This document shows positions 7,668 to 16,007 of a stretch of 34,691 bases of DNA, piece after piece (the stretch's first letter is position 1; each line of letters opens with the position of its first letter). The notes under the pieces were generated by a model. The model did not search any database and was not told the origin of the DNA. It was given only the letters and a program-made list of their open reading frames with translations. The stretch covers positions 20,115 to 54,805 of the forward strand of contig DXZO01000057.1 in the NCBI GenBank assembly GCA_019419625.1, given 5' to 3'. The stretch is from Collinsella sp. GTDB lineage: Bacteria > Actinomycetota > Coriobacteriia > Coriobacteriales > Coriobacteriaceae. A program made the position numbers and the translations under genes.

Positions 7668-9125
7668 ATGGATTACAAGATCACCGGCTACGAGCCCGCC
7701 CAACTGTTCCATTTCTTTGAGGAGGTCAGCGCGATCCCCCGTGGGTCTGGCAACGAGAAGGGCATCAGCGATTTCCTGGTTGCGTTTGCCAAGGAGCGCG
7801 GCCTCGATGTGTACCAGGACGAGGTCTACAACGTCATCATTCGCAAGCCCGCTTCTGCCGGCGCCGAGAATGCCCCGACCGTGATGCTGCAGGGCCACAT
7901 CGACATGGTGTGCGACAAGCTGGGCTCTGTTGAGCACGACTTTACGACCGATGGTATCGACCTGGTCGTCAAGGATGGCGTCCTCACCGCTAACGGCACC
8001 ACCCTGGGCGCCGACAACGGTATCGCCGTCGCTCTGATGCTCACTGTTCTCGATGACGATTCGATCGTTCACCCCGCCCTCGAGTGCGTATTCACTACCG
8101 ACGAGGAGACTGGCCTGGTCGGCGCCGAGACGCTCGACAAGTCCCAGATTAGCGCCCGCACCATGATTAACCTTGACTCCGAGGAAGAGGGCGTTGCCAC
8201 CGTCAGCTGCGCCGGTGGCGTCGTCGTTACCTACACCTGCCCCATCGTGCGCGAGCACAAGACCGGCAGCACCCTCACGCTCGACATCTCCGGCCTACTG
8301 GGTGGTCATTCCGGCAACGATATCAACCTGGAGCGCGGCAACGGCAACCTCATCATGGCCCGCATCATCGACCGCCTGATGGTCGCCGGCGAGCCCGCCA
8401 TCGTTAGCTTTAACGGCGGCACTAAGGACAACGCCATCAACCGTGAGTGCAAGGCCGAGCTGGTTTACGCCGACCACGCTGCCGCCGAGGCCGCGGCCCA
8501 GATCGCAAAGGGCATCATCGCCGACGTCACTGCCGAGCTCGAGGTCTTCGACCCCGGCTTTACCTGCACCGTCGAGATTGCCGACGACGCCGAGGTCGAG
8601 GCCATGGATCAGAAGTCCGCGCTTGCCCTCATCCGCGCCCTGCGTCTTGCCCCTAACGGCGTGATTCGCCGCAACGTCGCCACCGACGGCTCCGTCGAGG
8701 TTTCCTCCAACATCGGCGTGGTCGCCACTTCCGACGACCAGGTCAAGATCATGCTGTCCCCGCGCTCCTCGATCACCTCGCTGCAGAACGAGTTCAAGGA
8801 CCGCCTGCAGACGCTGGCCGATGTCTTGGGCTTCGACGCCAAGTTCGAGTTCGAGTATCCCGGCTGGAGCTATGCCGAGCATTCGCCGGTCCGCGACGTT
8901 TTTGTCGAGAGCTATCGCGAGCTCTTTGGCTCCGAGCTGCGCATCGAGTCCATTCACGCCGGCCTTGAGTGCGGCCTGTTTGCTGAGGCCCTGCACGGCC
9001 TGGACGCCATCGCCGTGGGCCCGACGCTCTCCGATGTCCACACCCCGGACGAGAGCATGGAGCTCGCTTCTGCCGAGCGCTTCTACGAGCTGCTCATCGA
9101 CGTCCTCAAGCGCCTCGCTGCGTAA
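7668..9125 (+). CDS. pepD: Aminoacyl-histidine dipeptidase (M20 family, PepD-like)
   Basis: 485 aa zinc peptidase that cleaves Xaa-His and related dipeptides in the cytoplasm. The start is ATG 7668, with AAGGAGG (7657-7663) in front; longer in-frame starts have no ribosome binding site. M20 signatures: MLQGHIDMV with metal His77/Asp79, TTLGADNGIA with metal Asp116, FTTDEETGL with Glu146/147 (catalytic base and metal ligand), LLGGHSGNDI of the lid domain, and the last metal site SDVHTPDE with His458. Length matches PepD (about 485). The gene stands alone between its own promoter region and a strong terminator. Confidence 0.93.
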   Translation: MDYKITGYEPAQLFHFFEEVSAIPRGSGNEKGISDFLVAFAKERGLDVYQDEVYNVIIRKPASAGAENAPTVMLQGHIDMVCDKLGSVEHDFTTDGIDLVVKDGVLTANGTTLGADNGIAVALMLTVLDDDSIVHPALECVFTTDEETGLVGAETLDKSQISARTMINLDSEEEGVATVSCAGGVVVTYTCPIVREHKTGSTLTLDISGLLGGHSGNDINLERGNGNLIMARIIDRLMVAGEPAIVSFNGGTKDNAINRECKAELVYADHAAAEAAAQIAKGIIADVTAELEVFDPGFTCTVEIADDAEVEAMDQKSALALIRALRLAPNGVIRRNVATDGSVEVSSNIGVVATSDDQVKIMLSPRSSITSLQNEFKDRLQTLADVLGFDAKFEFEYPGWSYAEHSPVRDVFVESYRELFGSELRIESIHAGLECGLFAEALHGLDAIAVGPTLSDVHTPDESMELASAERFYELLIDVLKRLAA

Positions 9126-9184
9126 AGGTCGCGCTAGCAGCAGTTCGAGCCACGTGCTAGCGGATTGCAAATGACATTACGAGA

Positions 9185-9226
9185 GGGGGCATCCGAACTT
9201 TTGCGACGGGTGCCCCCCTTTTCTTT
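9185..9226 (+). terminator. Rho-independent terminator after pepD
   Basis: GGGGGCATCCG (9185-9195) pairs with CGGGTGCCCCC (9207-9217), one G-U pair, then CTTTTCTTTT. It separates pepD from the convergent hipA. Confidence 0.9.
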
Positions 9227-9250
9227 TAAGAAATGTGGATTGATTGGCGC

Positions 9251-10555
9251 CTAGCCCATATCCGCCTTGATGAGGTCGAGGGTGCGCTGGCAGTTTTCGC
9301 GGACGGGGCCGAGCATGTGCTCGCGCAGGTCCGCCATGCCGGGCAGATCGGCGTATTCGTCCATGATCTCTTCCATGCAAATGGGCACCTCGTAGGCGAG
9401 GTCCATCATGGTCGCAAAGCAAAACTTCTCGGATAGCCCGGCATCGGTGAGCGCCGCCTCCAGCGCGGGGTCGCCCATACCGTGGTATCGGCGGATAGCG
9501 CCTGGACCGATGCGCCCCACTCGATTTTCGCCGCCAACGCTCATGGCAAGGCGCGCCCGGCGGCGCATACGCTCGTACGCCAAGCCCGATGCGACATCGT
9601 ACATTCGAGCCATCATGGCTGCGCCGTCGTTTCCAAGGAGTAGGGAATAGTTTTTCGCGTGCGCATCCGGTGCGCCGATAATGGCGTTGAAGAACAGTAT
9701 CTGCGTAAACAGATACAGGTTAAGTTGATGGTGGCTCGTATTTACGAGGAGCTCTTGAATGTCGCGGGTGGTCGGGCCGCCGTCTGCTGTGTACTTTTGG
9801 GCGGGCATCACCCCAAGTGCCTGACAGAGGTCTTCTTGATGTAGGCGTCTGATCGTTCCGTCTTCGACTTTCACGCGGTCATAGCGCTCAACAATGAGGG
9901 TAGGTTCGTCCTCAAACATACGATATTCGACGTTTGCCGTTGCGATACCGGCGCGCTGGGCGCTTTTCATGCAGACAAACTCATTGAGAGCCTCGAGTTT
10001 AAATCCGATAACGCCATTTTTGAAAATATGCGTCGTGGGCGAGGAGCCCATGCATTCGCACCAGCGGCCGTTTATGAACGCGAGCGCGAACTTGCCCTGG
10101 TTGCCTCCAAGTGACCAACTTTCATCTAGACCCATCCACGATGCATCGCGGTCATCTCTGATCGACTTGAGACGGAGAGCAATTTCGTGGTCGTCTATAG
10201 GGCGGTAGTCGCCAGCGCGATGCAGGACGGCGTCGGCATCTTCTTCGGCACAAAACTGCACTCCGCCCGGACAGTCGAGTCCGATATGGCTGAGCAACGC
10301 AACGGGATTGTTGGGCCTAACGTTGAATTCGGCGGCAATCGCTTTTCGTTGGTCCTCGCTGTCGGGTAGAAGGCCAAACAGGTACGGATTCATGACCTGT
10401 TGGCCGTATGTGCGATTTGATACGGGTATGTTGGTCGATAGGGCTGGCCCGTCATAGTCATGATCGTAGGTAAAGCTGATAAGACCGTTCTCATCTTGCG
10501 TGAGCGTTCCCGCAGGTACGCCGCAAATAATAGTCCGAAGCGTTTTTCTGGCCAT
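9251..10555 (-). CDS. hipA: HipA-type serine/threonine kinase toxin
   Basis: 434 aa toxin kinase of a type II toxin-antitoxin pair; the E. coli relative phosphorylates glutamyl-tRNA synthetase and causes persistence. Order: N-terminal subdomain (about 4-105; GLDCPGGVQFC) and HipA_C kinase fold. Ser148-LGGNQGKFAL aligns with the E. coli Ser150 autophosphorylation loop; VERYDR and QEDLCQALG follow; the catalytic site is APDAHAKNYS with Asp297, and the Mg site is MYDV with Asp320. All key residues are present, so the kinase looks intact. It starts 3 nt after the antitoxin stop (TAG-TCT-ATG), consistent with one transcript. The real target is unknown. Confidence 0.93.
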   Translation of the reverse strand: MARKTLRTIICGVPAGTLTQDENGLISFTYDHDYDGPALSTNIPVSNRTYGQQVMNPYLFGLLPDSEDQRKAIAAEFNVRPNNPVALLSHIGLDCPGGVQFCAEEDADAVLHRAGDYRPIDDHEIALRLKSIRDDRDASWMGLDESWSLGGNQGKFALAFINGRWCECMGSSPTTHIFKNGVIGFKLEALNEFVCMKSAQRAGIATANVEYRMFEDEPTLIVERYDRVKVEDGTIRRLHQEDLCQALGVMPAQKYTADGGPTTRDIQELLVNTSHHQLNLYLFTQILFFNAIIGAPDAHAKNYSLLLGNDGAAMMARMYDVASGLAYERMRRRARLAMSVGGENRVGRIGPGAIRRYHGMGDPALEAALTDAGLSEKFCFATMMDLAYEVPICMEEIMDEYADLPGMADLREHMLGPVRENCQRTLDLIKADMG

Positions 10556-10558
10556 AGA

Positions 10559-11029
10559 CTATTTCCCTTCAGACTTGGCTTGGGCGGGTGCGTTAGCGGC
10601 AATCGAGACTCCGAGATTGGACATGGCGAAATCGGCGAAGACCTCGTCGTAGAGTGCGGATGTAAAGGGGGCATCTGCAAGAGCCGGAATGGCGGTACTA
10701 CGACGGTTGCGATGATGAGGACGTTGAGTGTGATGGCGCTTGGGGATGCTGCGAGGCAGCGGATTGGCATGCGGGGCGTCGGCTGGTCGCTCGTTTTTCG
10801 CTTCGCCGATATCCCCTTGAGCGGCGAGTGCCAGTCCAAGAGCATTGAAAATCGTCAGTAACTTGTCGAGTCGAATGCCGGTGGCGTCTCCTAGCTCGAG
10901 CGATGCGAGCAGGCGCTCCGAAACACTGGCCGTTTTGGCGAGGGCGGCACGGGTGAGACCCTGAGCCTCGCGTGCCTGGCGCACGTAGATGCCAGCTTGG
11001 CGCGGTGTGGTGATGGGAAGGGTATTCAC
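10559..11029 (-). CDS. hipB: HipB-like XRE antitoxin and autoregulator
   Basis: 156 aa DNA-binding antitoxin, expected to bind HipA and to repress the operon. The start is GTG (11027-11029), preceded by AGGAG at 11036-11040. An XRE helix-turn-helix spans about 13-68 (REAQGLTRAALAKTASVSER; LDKLLTIFNALGLAL). E. coli HipB is 88 aa; here a tail of about 85 residues follows, with a basic His/Arg-rich linker (about 90-112) and a hydrophobic patch TSALYDEVFADFAMSNLGVS (about 122-141). The tail resembles the C-terminal region of other two-domain HipB proteins only loosely. A strong palindrome lies just upstream. Confidence 0.85.
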   Translation of the reverse strand: MNTLPITTPRQAGIYVRQAREAQGLTRAALAKTASVSERLLASLELGDATGIRLDKLLTIFNALGLALAAQGDIGEAKNERPADAPHANPLPRSIPKRHHTQRPHHRNRRSTAIPALADAPFTSALYDEVFADFAMSNLGVSIAANAPAQAKSEGK

Positions 11030-11042
11030 GGCGATCTCCTAA

Positions 11043-11113
11043 CGTGCAGACTTTTGCATATCAGTATGACATGCAAAAGTCTGCACGAATAGGCATTATG
11101 CAAAACTCTGCAT
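11043..11113 (-). promoter_or_regulatory. hipBA operator: perfect palindrome plus a third half-site
   Basis: CGTGCAGACTTTTGCAT (11043-11059) and its perfect reverse complement (11071-11087) are 17-bp arms 11 nt apart, starting 14 bp upstream of the hipB start. A third degenerate half-site, ATGCAAAACTCTGCAT, lies at 11098-11113. Position and symmetry fit cooperative HipB autorepression. Confidence 0.8.
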
Positions 11114-11153
11114 GAGACCCCTACATTGACGTTGGCTTATGAGAGGCGTTTTT

Positions 11154-11732
11154 TTATATCGCGAGGATCCCCAGATGCTCAAGCAGAATCTTGAGGCCGA
11201 TGAGGATGAGCACGATGCCGCCCACGATGGTGGCAGGTTTTTCGTAGCGCGCGCCAAAGGTGTGGCCGATCGCTACGCCGGCGACGGAGAAGATAAACGT
11301 TGTGACACCGATAAGCGATACAGCGGGAACGATGTCGACCGAAAGCGCGGCGAACGAGATGCCCACGGCCAGGGCGTCGATTGAGGTGGCGATGGCAAGG
11401 ATTAGGTACTCGCCCAGGTCAATCCTCTCGGCATCCTTGCCGTCGCCTTCATCCTCGTCCTCGGTAAAAGCCTCCCACAGCATTTTGCCGCCGATGAAGG
11501 CCAAAAGGATAAAGGCGATCCAATGGTCGATGGGTCCGATGATGCCCATGAATTGACTGCCGAGCGCCCATCCGATTACGGGCATGCCGGCCTGAAAGCC
11601 GCCAAAGAACAAGCCGAGCACCACGGCAACTTTAAGGTTGATCTTCTTCATGCCAAGGCCCTTGCAGATGGATACGGCAAAGGCGTCCATCGAAAGGCCA
11701 ACGGCGAGCAGCACGAGCTCTGCGAGTCCCAT
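11154..11732 (-). CDS. mntP: Manganese efflux pump MntP
   Basis: 192 aa inner-membrane Mn2+ exporter with six predicted helices in two repeats. The conserved metal Asp residues sit in GLSMDAFAVS (Asp16) and TSIDALAVGISF (Asp119). An acidic cytoplasmic loop lies between the halves (about 90-107, EDEDEGDGKDAE). The ATG at 11732 is chosen because GAGGGAG lies just upstream and the protein then begins with helix 1; an in-frame extension upstream would be read through the riboswitch terminator. The Mn2+ riboswitch in its leader supports the function directly. Confidence 0.95.
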   Translation of the reverse strand: MGLAELVLLAVGLSMDAFAVSICKGLGMKKINLKVAVVLGLFFGGFQAGMPVIGWALGSQFMGIIGPIDHWIAFILLAFIGGKMLWEAFTEDEDEGDGKDAERIDLGEYLILAIATSIDALAVGISFAALSVDIVPAVSLIGVTTFIFSVAGVAIGHTFGARYEKPATIVGGIVLILIGLKILLEHLGILAI

Positions 11733-11785
11733 AGTCTGGCTCCCTCTCTGCGGGCGGGCCCGCGTGTACCTCTTGGGGGAGTAAC

Positions 11786-11830
11786 AAAAAAGACCCGTGG
11801 CGTACGCGTTGCGCGCACAGCCACGAGTCT
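11786..11830 (-). terminator. Riboswitch-controlled terminator of mntP
   Basis: In the RNA, AGACTCGTGGC (11830-11820) pairs with GCCACGGGTCT (11801-11791), one U-G pair, and is followed by six U. The 5' arm is the end of the aptamer, so metal-bound aptamer and terminator exclude each other. Confidence 0.85.
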
Positions 11831-11925
11831 CGTTCATTAAGGCAAGCCAGGCCGCATCGGCCAGTGTGTTGACTTACCGCGCCACCGGAGGCGAACCCGG
11901 TCACGCGACTACTCCCTCATTCATG
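11820..11925 (-). ncRNA. yybP-ykoY manganese riboswitch
   Basis: Minus-strand leader of mntP. It contains the family landmarks in order: GAGGGAGTAGT (11918-11908), GTCAACACACTGGCC (about 11872-11858), a GGCC...GGCC arm, and the 3' strand AATGAACGAGACTC (about 11839-11826). The two conserved loops that form the Mn2+ site dock between these stems in known structures. It is followed by a terminator whose 5' arm overlaps the aptamer end, so Mn2+ binding should allow transcription into mntP. Confidence 0.9.
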
Positions 11926-11940
11926 TGAATCCCGATGCTA

Positions 11941-12090
11941 CCACATAAGCAGCTCATTCGGGTTGGGGCTCTTTTGACTACCCCAGCGGTGTTCGCTCAT
12001 TCTGTAAGCATCGGATTTTGCGGGCGTCACAGGGGCAAACCGTGAGAAACTTATTGACGTTTATGGAGCGTATACGATGGGAGCGATGCC
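11941..12090. other. Divergent promoter region mntP / disA
   Basis: About 150 bp between the riboswitch and disA must carry promoters in both directions. TTGACG (12054-12059) and TATACG (12071-12076) are present on the plus strand but only 11 nt apart, so they cannot be one standard promoter. No other structure is seen. Confidence 0.4.
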
Positions 12091-13158
12091 TTGGATAAGA
12101 ACGAGCTGCAAAAGCGTATGGAACAGGCTATTCGCCTGACTGCCCCCGGCCAGCCGATTCGCACCGCCCTCGACATGATCATTGCTGGTCACCTGGGCGC
12201 CCTTATCTGCGTCGGCGACACCGAAAACGTGCTCGCTGCTGGTAACGACGGCTTCCCGCTCAACATTTCGTTTACCTCGAACCGCCTGTTCGAGCTTTCC
12301 AAGATGGACGGCGCCATCGTTATCGATGGCGACCTCACCCAGATCCTGCGCGCCAACTTCCACCTCAATCCCGATCCCTCGCTCGCCACGAGTGAGACGG
12401 GCATGCGTCACCGTACTGCCGCTCGCATGTCGGTGCTCACCGACGCCATCGTGATCTCGGTCTCGGCCCGTCGTGCCGTCGTCAACGTGTACGTCCACGG
12501 TAAGAGCTACGAGATCCAGCCTGTCACCACCATCATGAGCTCGGTCAACCAGCTCGTCGCCACGCTCCAGACCACCCGTCAGTCGCTCGATCGCTCCCTG
12601 CTGCGCCTGACGGCCCTCGAGCTCGATGACTACGTTACGCTCGCCGACATTACCGGTATTTTCTCGAGCTTCGAGATCATGCAGCAGGCAAAGACCGAAC
12701 TTAAGGATTGCATTGTCAAGCTGGGCAACCAGGGCAAGCTCGTGCAGATGCAGCTCGAGCAGCTCGCCGGCTCCAGCATGGATACCGAGTACGACCTGAT
12801 GATTCGCGACTATGCGAGCGATTCCTCCGAGGCCAATGCCGAAAAGATCCGCGCCAACCTGAGCCGTATGACGCCCAAGGACTTGTCCGACCCACAGCAT
12901 GTGGCGGCGGTTCTGGGTTACGACGACCTGGACGAGGACTCCGTCATGACACCGCTGGGCCTGCGCACGCTTTCGCGCGTGTCCGTCGTGCGCGACGGCG
13001 TGGCCGAGAAGATCGTCGACGAGTATGGATCGCTGCAGGAGCTCATGGACGACATCAGCGAAGATCCGGAGCGCCTGGGCGACTTTGGCGTCAACAACCC
13101 TGCCATTCTTGCGGACTCCCTGTACCGCATGAAGGGCACCAAACAGGGGAACGCATAA
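12091..13158 (+). CDS. disA: DNA integrity scanning protein / diadenylate cyclase DisA
   Basis: 355 aa (family about 355-360). Makes c-di-AMP from two ATP while scanning DNA; activity falls at branched DNA. The start is TTG 12091, with GGGAG at 12079-12083 and the family-typical N-terminus. The DAC domain (1-145) carries DGA (73-75) and GMRHRTAAR (104-112), the ATP-binding and catalytic motifs. A helical linker (about 150-280) and a C-terminal HhH DNA-binding domain (about 285-350) follow. It is the first gene of a tight run with ispD, ispF and cysS; its stop overlaps the ispD start (TAATG). Confidence 0.96.
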   Translation: MDKNELQKRMEQAIRLTAPGQPIRTALDMIIAGHLGALICVGDTENVLAAGNDGFPLNISFTSNRLFELSKMDGAIVIDGDLTQILRANFHLNPDPSLATSETGMRHRTAARMSVLTDAIVISVSARRAVVNVYVHGKSYEIQPVTTIMSSVNQLVATLQTTRQSLDRSLLRLTALELDDYVTLADITGIFSSFEIMQQAKTELKDCIVKLGNQGKLVQMQLEQLAGSSMDTEYDLMIRDYASDSSEANAEKIRANLSRMTPKDLSDPQHVAAVLGYDDLDEDSVMTPLGLRTLSRVSVVRDGVAEKIVDEYGSLQELMDDISEDPERLGDFGVNNPAILADSLYRMKGTKQGNA

Positions 13159-13886
13159 TGGCGCCCGTATGCGCCGTGGTCGTTGCCGGCGGCAGCGGCC
13201 AGCGCTTTGGAAATCCCGGCGGCAAGCAGCTCGTTAACGTGGCGGGCCGTCCGCTCATGAGCTGGTCCATCCGCGCGTTCGATCGGAGCGACAAGGTCGG
13301 CCACATCGTGGTGGTGTGCCCTGCCGAGCGTCGTGCCGAGATGCGCCGCCTGGCCATCGACCCGTTTGACTATGACACGCCCATCAGTTTTGCCGATGCC
13401 GGCGATACCCGCCAGGATTCCACCCGCGCCGGCGTGTACGCGGTGCCGGCGGGTTTCGAATATGTCGCCATCCACGACGGCGCCCGTCCACTCATTACGA
13501 CCGAGGCCATCGACCACGCTATCGACGTGCTCGTGAGCGACCGTGCCCTCGATGGTGTCGTGTGCGGCCAGCCTGCCATCGACACACTCAAGATTGTCGA
13601 CGGCGACAATATCGTCGAGACGCCGCCGCGCGAGCTCTATTGGGCCGCGCAGACGCCGCAGATCTTTAGCGTCGATGCTATGAAACGCGCCCACGCCGCA
13701 GCCATTGCCGAGGGCTTTATCGGTACCGACGATTCATCGCTGGTCGAGCGCATGGGCGGGCGCGTCCGCTGCGTCCAGAGCCCGCGCGATAACCTTAAGG
13801 TGACGGTGCCCGAGGACCTGCGTCCCGTAACCGCGATTCTGCTTGGCCGCATGGCCGAGGGAGAGGACCTTCCCCATGTTCAGTAA
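13158..13886 (+). CDS. ispD: 2-C-methyl-D-erythritol 4-phosphate cytidylyltransferase IspD
   Basis: 242 aa. Step 3 of the MEP isoprenoid pathway: MEP + CTP to CDP-ME. The start ATG overlaps the last base of disA; AGGGGA (13145-13150) is the ribosome binding site. The N-terminal nucleotide-binding loop is VVVAGGSGQRFG (7-18), followed by GGKQL with Lys23; HDGARPL is the central CTP/Mg motif, and NLKVTVPEDL is near the C-terminus. The usual LPKQ is GGKQ here. It overlaps ispF by 11 nt; the pair carries out steps 3 and 5 of the pathway. Confidence 0.95.
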   Translation: MAPVCAVVVAGGSGQRFGNPGGKQLVNVAGRPLMSWSIRAFDRSDKVGHIVVVCPAERRAEMRRLAIDPFDYDTPISFADAGDTRQDSTRAGVYAVPAGFEYVAIHDGARPLITTEAIDHAIDVLVSDRALDGVVCGQPAIDTLKIVDGDNIVETPPRELYWAAQTPQIFSVDAMKRAHAAAIAEGFIGTDDSSLVERMGGRVRCVQSPRDNLKVTVPEDLRPVTAILLGRMAEGEDLPHVQ

Positions 13887-14370
13887 CCTGCGCATTGGCC
13901 ACGGCTACGACGTCCACCGTCTGGTGGAGGGGCGTCGATGTATCATCGGCGGGGTCGACATTCCCTACGAGCGCGGCCTGCTGGGTCACTCGGATGCCGA
14001 TGTGCTCGCGCACGCCTTGGCCGATGCCATTCTGGGCGCATGCCGCGGGGGAGACATCGGCAAACTGTTCCCCGACACCGATCCTGCCTATGAGGGCGCC
14101 GACTCGATGGTGCTGCTCGCTCGTGTGATGGACTATGCGCGCGAGCTTGGCTTTGAGTTTGTCGATGCCGATTGCACCATTGCCTGTCAGCAACCCAAGA
14201 TCACCCCGCACCGCGATGCCATGCGCGCCAACCTGGCCCATGCCCTGGGCGTTGACGTCGAAAACGTGGGCGTCGCCGCCACTACGACCGAAAAACTCGG
14301 CTGGGAAGGCCAAGGCGAGGGAATTGGCGCTTGGGCCGTCTGCCTGCTACAGAAAACCGTTAAGGAGTAA
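13876..14370 (+). CDS. ispF: 2-C-methyl-D-erythritol 2,4-cyclodiphosphate synthase IspF
   Basis: 164 aa. Cyclises CDP-ME-2P to MEcPP with loss of CMP; works as a trimer with a Zn site. GHGYDVHRL gives metal Asp12 and His14; LLGHSDADVLAHALADA gives His38 and the catalytic loop; TTTEKLGWEGQGEGI is the C-terminal signature. ATG 13876 is chosen because the protein then starts just before RIGHGYDVH; it overlaps ispD by 11 nt, and GGGAGAGG lies at 13860-13867. Confidence 0.95.
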   Translation: MFSNLRIGHGYDVHRLVEGRRCIIGGVDIPYERGLLGHSDADVLAHALADAILGACRGGDIGKLFPDTDPAYEGADSMVLLARVMDYARELGFEFVDADCTIACQQPKITPHRDAMRANLAHALGVDVENVGVAATTTEKLGWEGQGEGIGAWAVCLLQKTVKE

Positions 14371-14373
14371 CGA

Positions 14374-15840
14374 ATGCGTATCTACAACAGCGCTACCCAT
14401 AAAAAGGAAGAGTTCCAGCCCATCGAGTCCGGCAAGGTCCGCATGTACGTGTGCGGCCCCACGGTCTACGACAACATCCACATCGGCAATGCCCGTACGT
14501 TCATCAGTTTTGACGTGATTCGTCGCTGGCTCATCGCGAGCGGCTACGAGGTCACGTTTGCCCAGAACCTCACCGATGTCGATGACAAGATCATCAAGCG
14601 CGCCAACGAGCAGGGCCGCACTGCCGCCGAGGTCGCGACGGAGTTCTCGGACAAGTTCATCGGCGTCATGCGCGCCGCCAACGTGCTCGATCCCGATGTG
14701 CGCCCCCGCGCCACCAAGGAGATCGGCCCCATGATCGCCATGATCAAGACGCTTATCGAGCAGGGCCACGCTTACGCAGCCGATAACGGCGATGTGTACT
14801 TTGCCGTGCGCAGCGATCCCAACTATGGTCAGGTCTCGGGCCGCAACATCGACGACCTTATGGTTGGCGCGCGCATCGAGGAGAACGAGGACAAGAACGA
14901 CCCGCTCGACTTTGCCCTGTGGAAGGCCGCCAAGCCCGGCGAGCCCAGCTGGCCGAGCCCCTGGGGCGAGGGCCGTCCCGGTTGGCACACCGAGTGCGCC
15001 GCCATGGTGCATCGCTACCTGGGCACTCCGATCGACATCCACGGCGGCGGCTCCGACCTTGCCTTCCCGCATCACGAGAACGAGTGCGCTCAGGCCACCT
15101 GCGCCTGGCACCAGGGCTTCTCCAACACCTGGATGCACACGGGCATGCTGCTGGTAGACGGCGAGAAGATGTCCAAGTCGCTCGGCAACTTCTTTACGCT
15201 GGCCGAGGTCCTCGAGCAGCACTCCGCTGCCGCCCTGCGCCTGTTGATGCTGCAGACGAGCTATCGCTCGCCGCTCGACTTTTCTTGGGAGCGCCTGGAG
15301 GGTGCCGAGAACTCGCTCACGCGTATTGCCGGTACGGTCGAGAACCTGCGCTGGGCTGCGAACCATGCGACGGCCGATGTCGATGAGGCAGCATCCGAGG
15401 CGTTTGCCGCCAAGGCAGCCGAGACCCGTGCCGCTTTTAAGGAGTGCATGGACGACGACTTTAACACCGCCGGTGCCATGGGCGCCGTCTTTGGCTTTGT
15501 CACCGAGTGCAACCAGTATCTGGAGCCGGCGGGCGACGCTGCCGACAAGGCCGCAGCCTTGGCTGCCGCCGATACGCTGGTCGAGCTGCTCGATACGTTT
15601 GGTGTTGAGCTTCCTGAGCCCAAGGTCGAGCTGCCGCTGGGTCTGCTGGGCGTTGCCGCCGGTCTGGTTGCCTATACGGGCGACGACGTGGACGAGGCTG
15701 CTGCCAAGATTCTCGAGGCCCGCGCCGAGGCCCGTGCCGCCAAGAACTGGGATCTGGCAGATGCCATCCGCGATCAGCTCAAGGACCTGGGCCTGACGAT
15801 TGAAGATACTGCCGCCGGTACCCGTATCAAATCTCTCTAA
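14374..15840 (+). CDS. cysS: Cysteinyl-tRNA synthetase
   Basis: 488 aa class I synthetase that charges tRNA-Cys. The HIGH-type motif is HIGN (36-39), in YVCGPTVYDNIHIGNART, with Zn ligand Cys27. WHTECAAM and FPHHENECAQ carry the other Zn ligands. KMSKS is at 265-269. A helical DALR-like anticodon domain follows, then a small C-terminal domain. AAGGAG (14361-14366) precedes the ATG, which lies 3 nt after the ispF stop, so the two are cotranscribed. Length is normal. Confidence 0.97.
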   Translation: MRIYNSATHKKEEFQPIESGKVRMYVCGPTVYDNIHIGNARTFISFDVIRRWLIASGYEVTFAQNLTDVDDKIIKRANEQGRTAAEVATEFSDKFIGVMRAANVLDPDVRPRATKEIGPMIAMIKTLIEQGHAYAADNGDVYFAVRSDPNYGQVSGRNIDDLMVGARIEENEDKNDPLDFALWKAAKPGEPSWPSPWGEGRPGWHTECAAMVHRYLGTPIDIHGGGSDLAFPHHENECAQATCAWHQGFSNTWMHTGMLLVDGEKMSKSLGNFFTLAEVLEQHSAAALRLLMLQTSYRSPLDFSWERLEGAENSLTRIAGTVENLRWAANHATADVDEAASEAFAAKAAETRAAFKECMDDDFNTAGAMGAVFGFVTECNQYLEPAGDAADKAAALAAADTLVELLDTFGVELPEPKVELPLGLLGVAAGLVAYTGDDVDEAAAKILEARAEARAAKNWDLADAIRDQLKDLGLTIEDTAAGTRIKSL

Positions 15841-15862
15841 TCCCTGCGGGTTTCCCAAGCAC

Positions 15863-15965
15863 CCGACCGCCCGAGCCACGGCACCTTGCCTTTCAATCGT
15901 CGGGCATGACCTCAAGGTCTATGCCCTCCTCTTTCAAGGCAATCTGCCGCACCTCGGGCGGTCGG
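15863..15965 (+). repeat. 103-nt three-tier hairpin between cysS and rlmB
   Basis: Outer stem CCGACCGCCCGAG (15863-15875) / CTCGGGCGGTCGG (15953-15965), 13 bp perfect. Middle stems CGGCA/TGCCG (15879-15883/15945-15949) and TTGCCTT/AAGGCAA (15886-15892/15936-15942). Tip GGGCATGACC (15902-15911) with GGTC+ATGCCC (15916-15926), loop TCAA. The T-rich stretch after it (TCTATTTGTTTCGTTT) could allow termination. No protein reading fits. Confidence 0.8.
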
Positions 15966-16007
15966 TCTATTTGTTTCGTTTGATAGTTGTATTTAGGAGG
16001 TCGCTTT

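Noticed and set aside
12054..12076. disA promoter from TTGACG and TATACG
   Set aside because: The boxes are only 11 nt apart, too close for a standard sigma-70 promoter.
14347..15915. Minus-strand open frame opposite cysS
   Set aside because: Shadow of cysS; no domain and no ribosome binding site.
15841..16007. T-box leucine/cysteine type riboswitch before rlmB
   Set aside because: No specifier loop or TGGNACC T-box sequence; the structure is a simple long hairpin.
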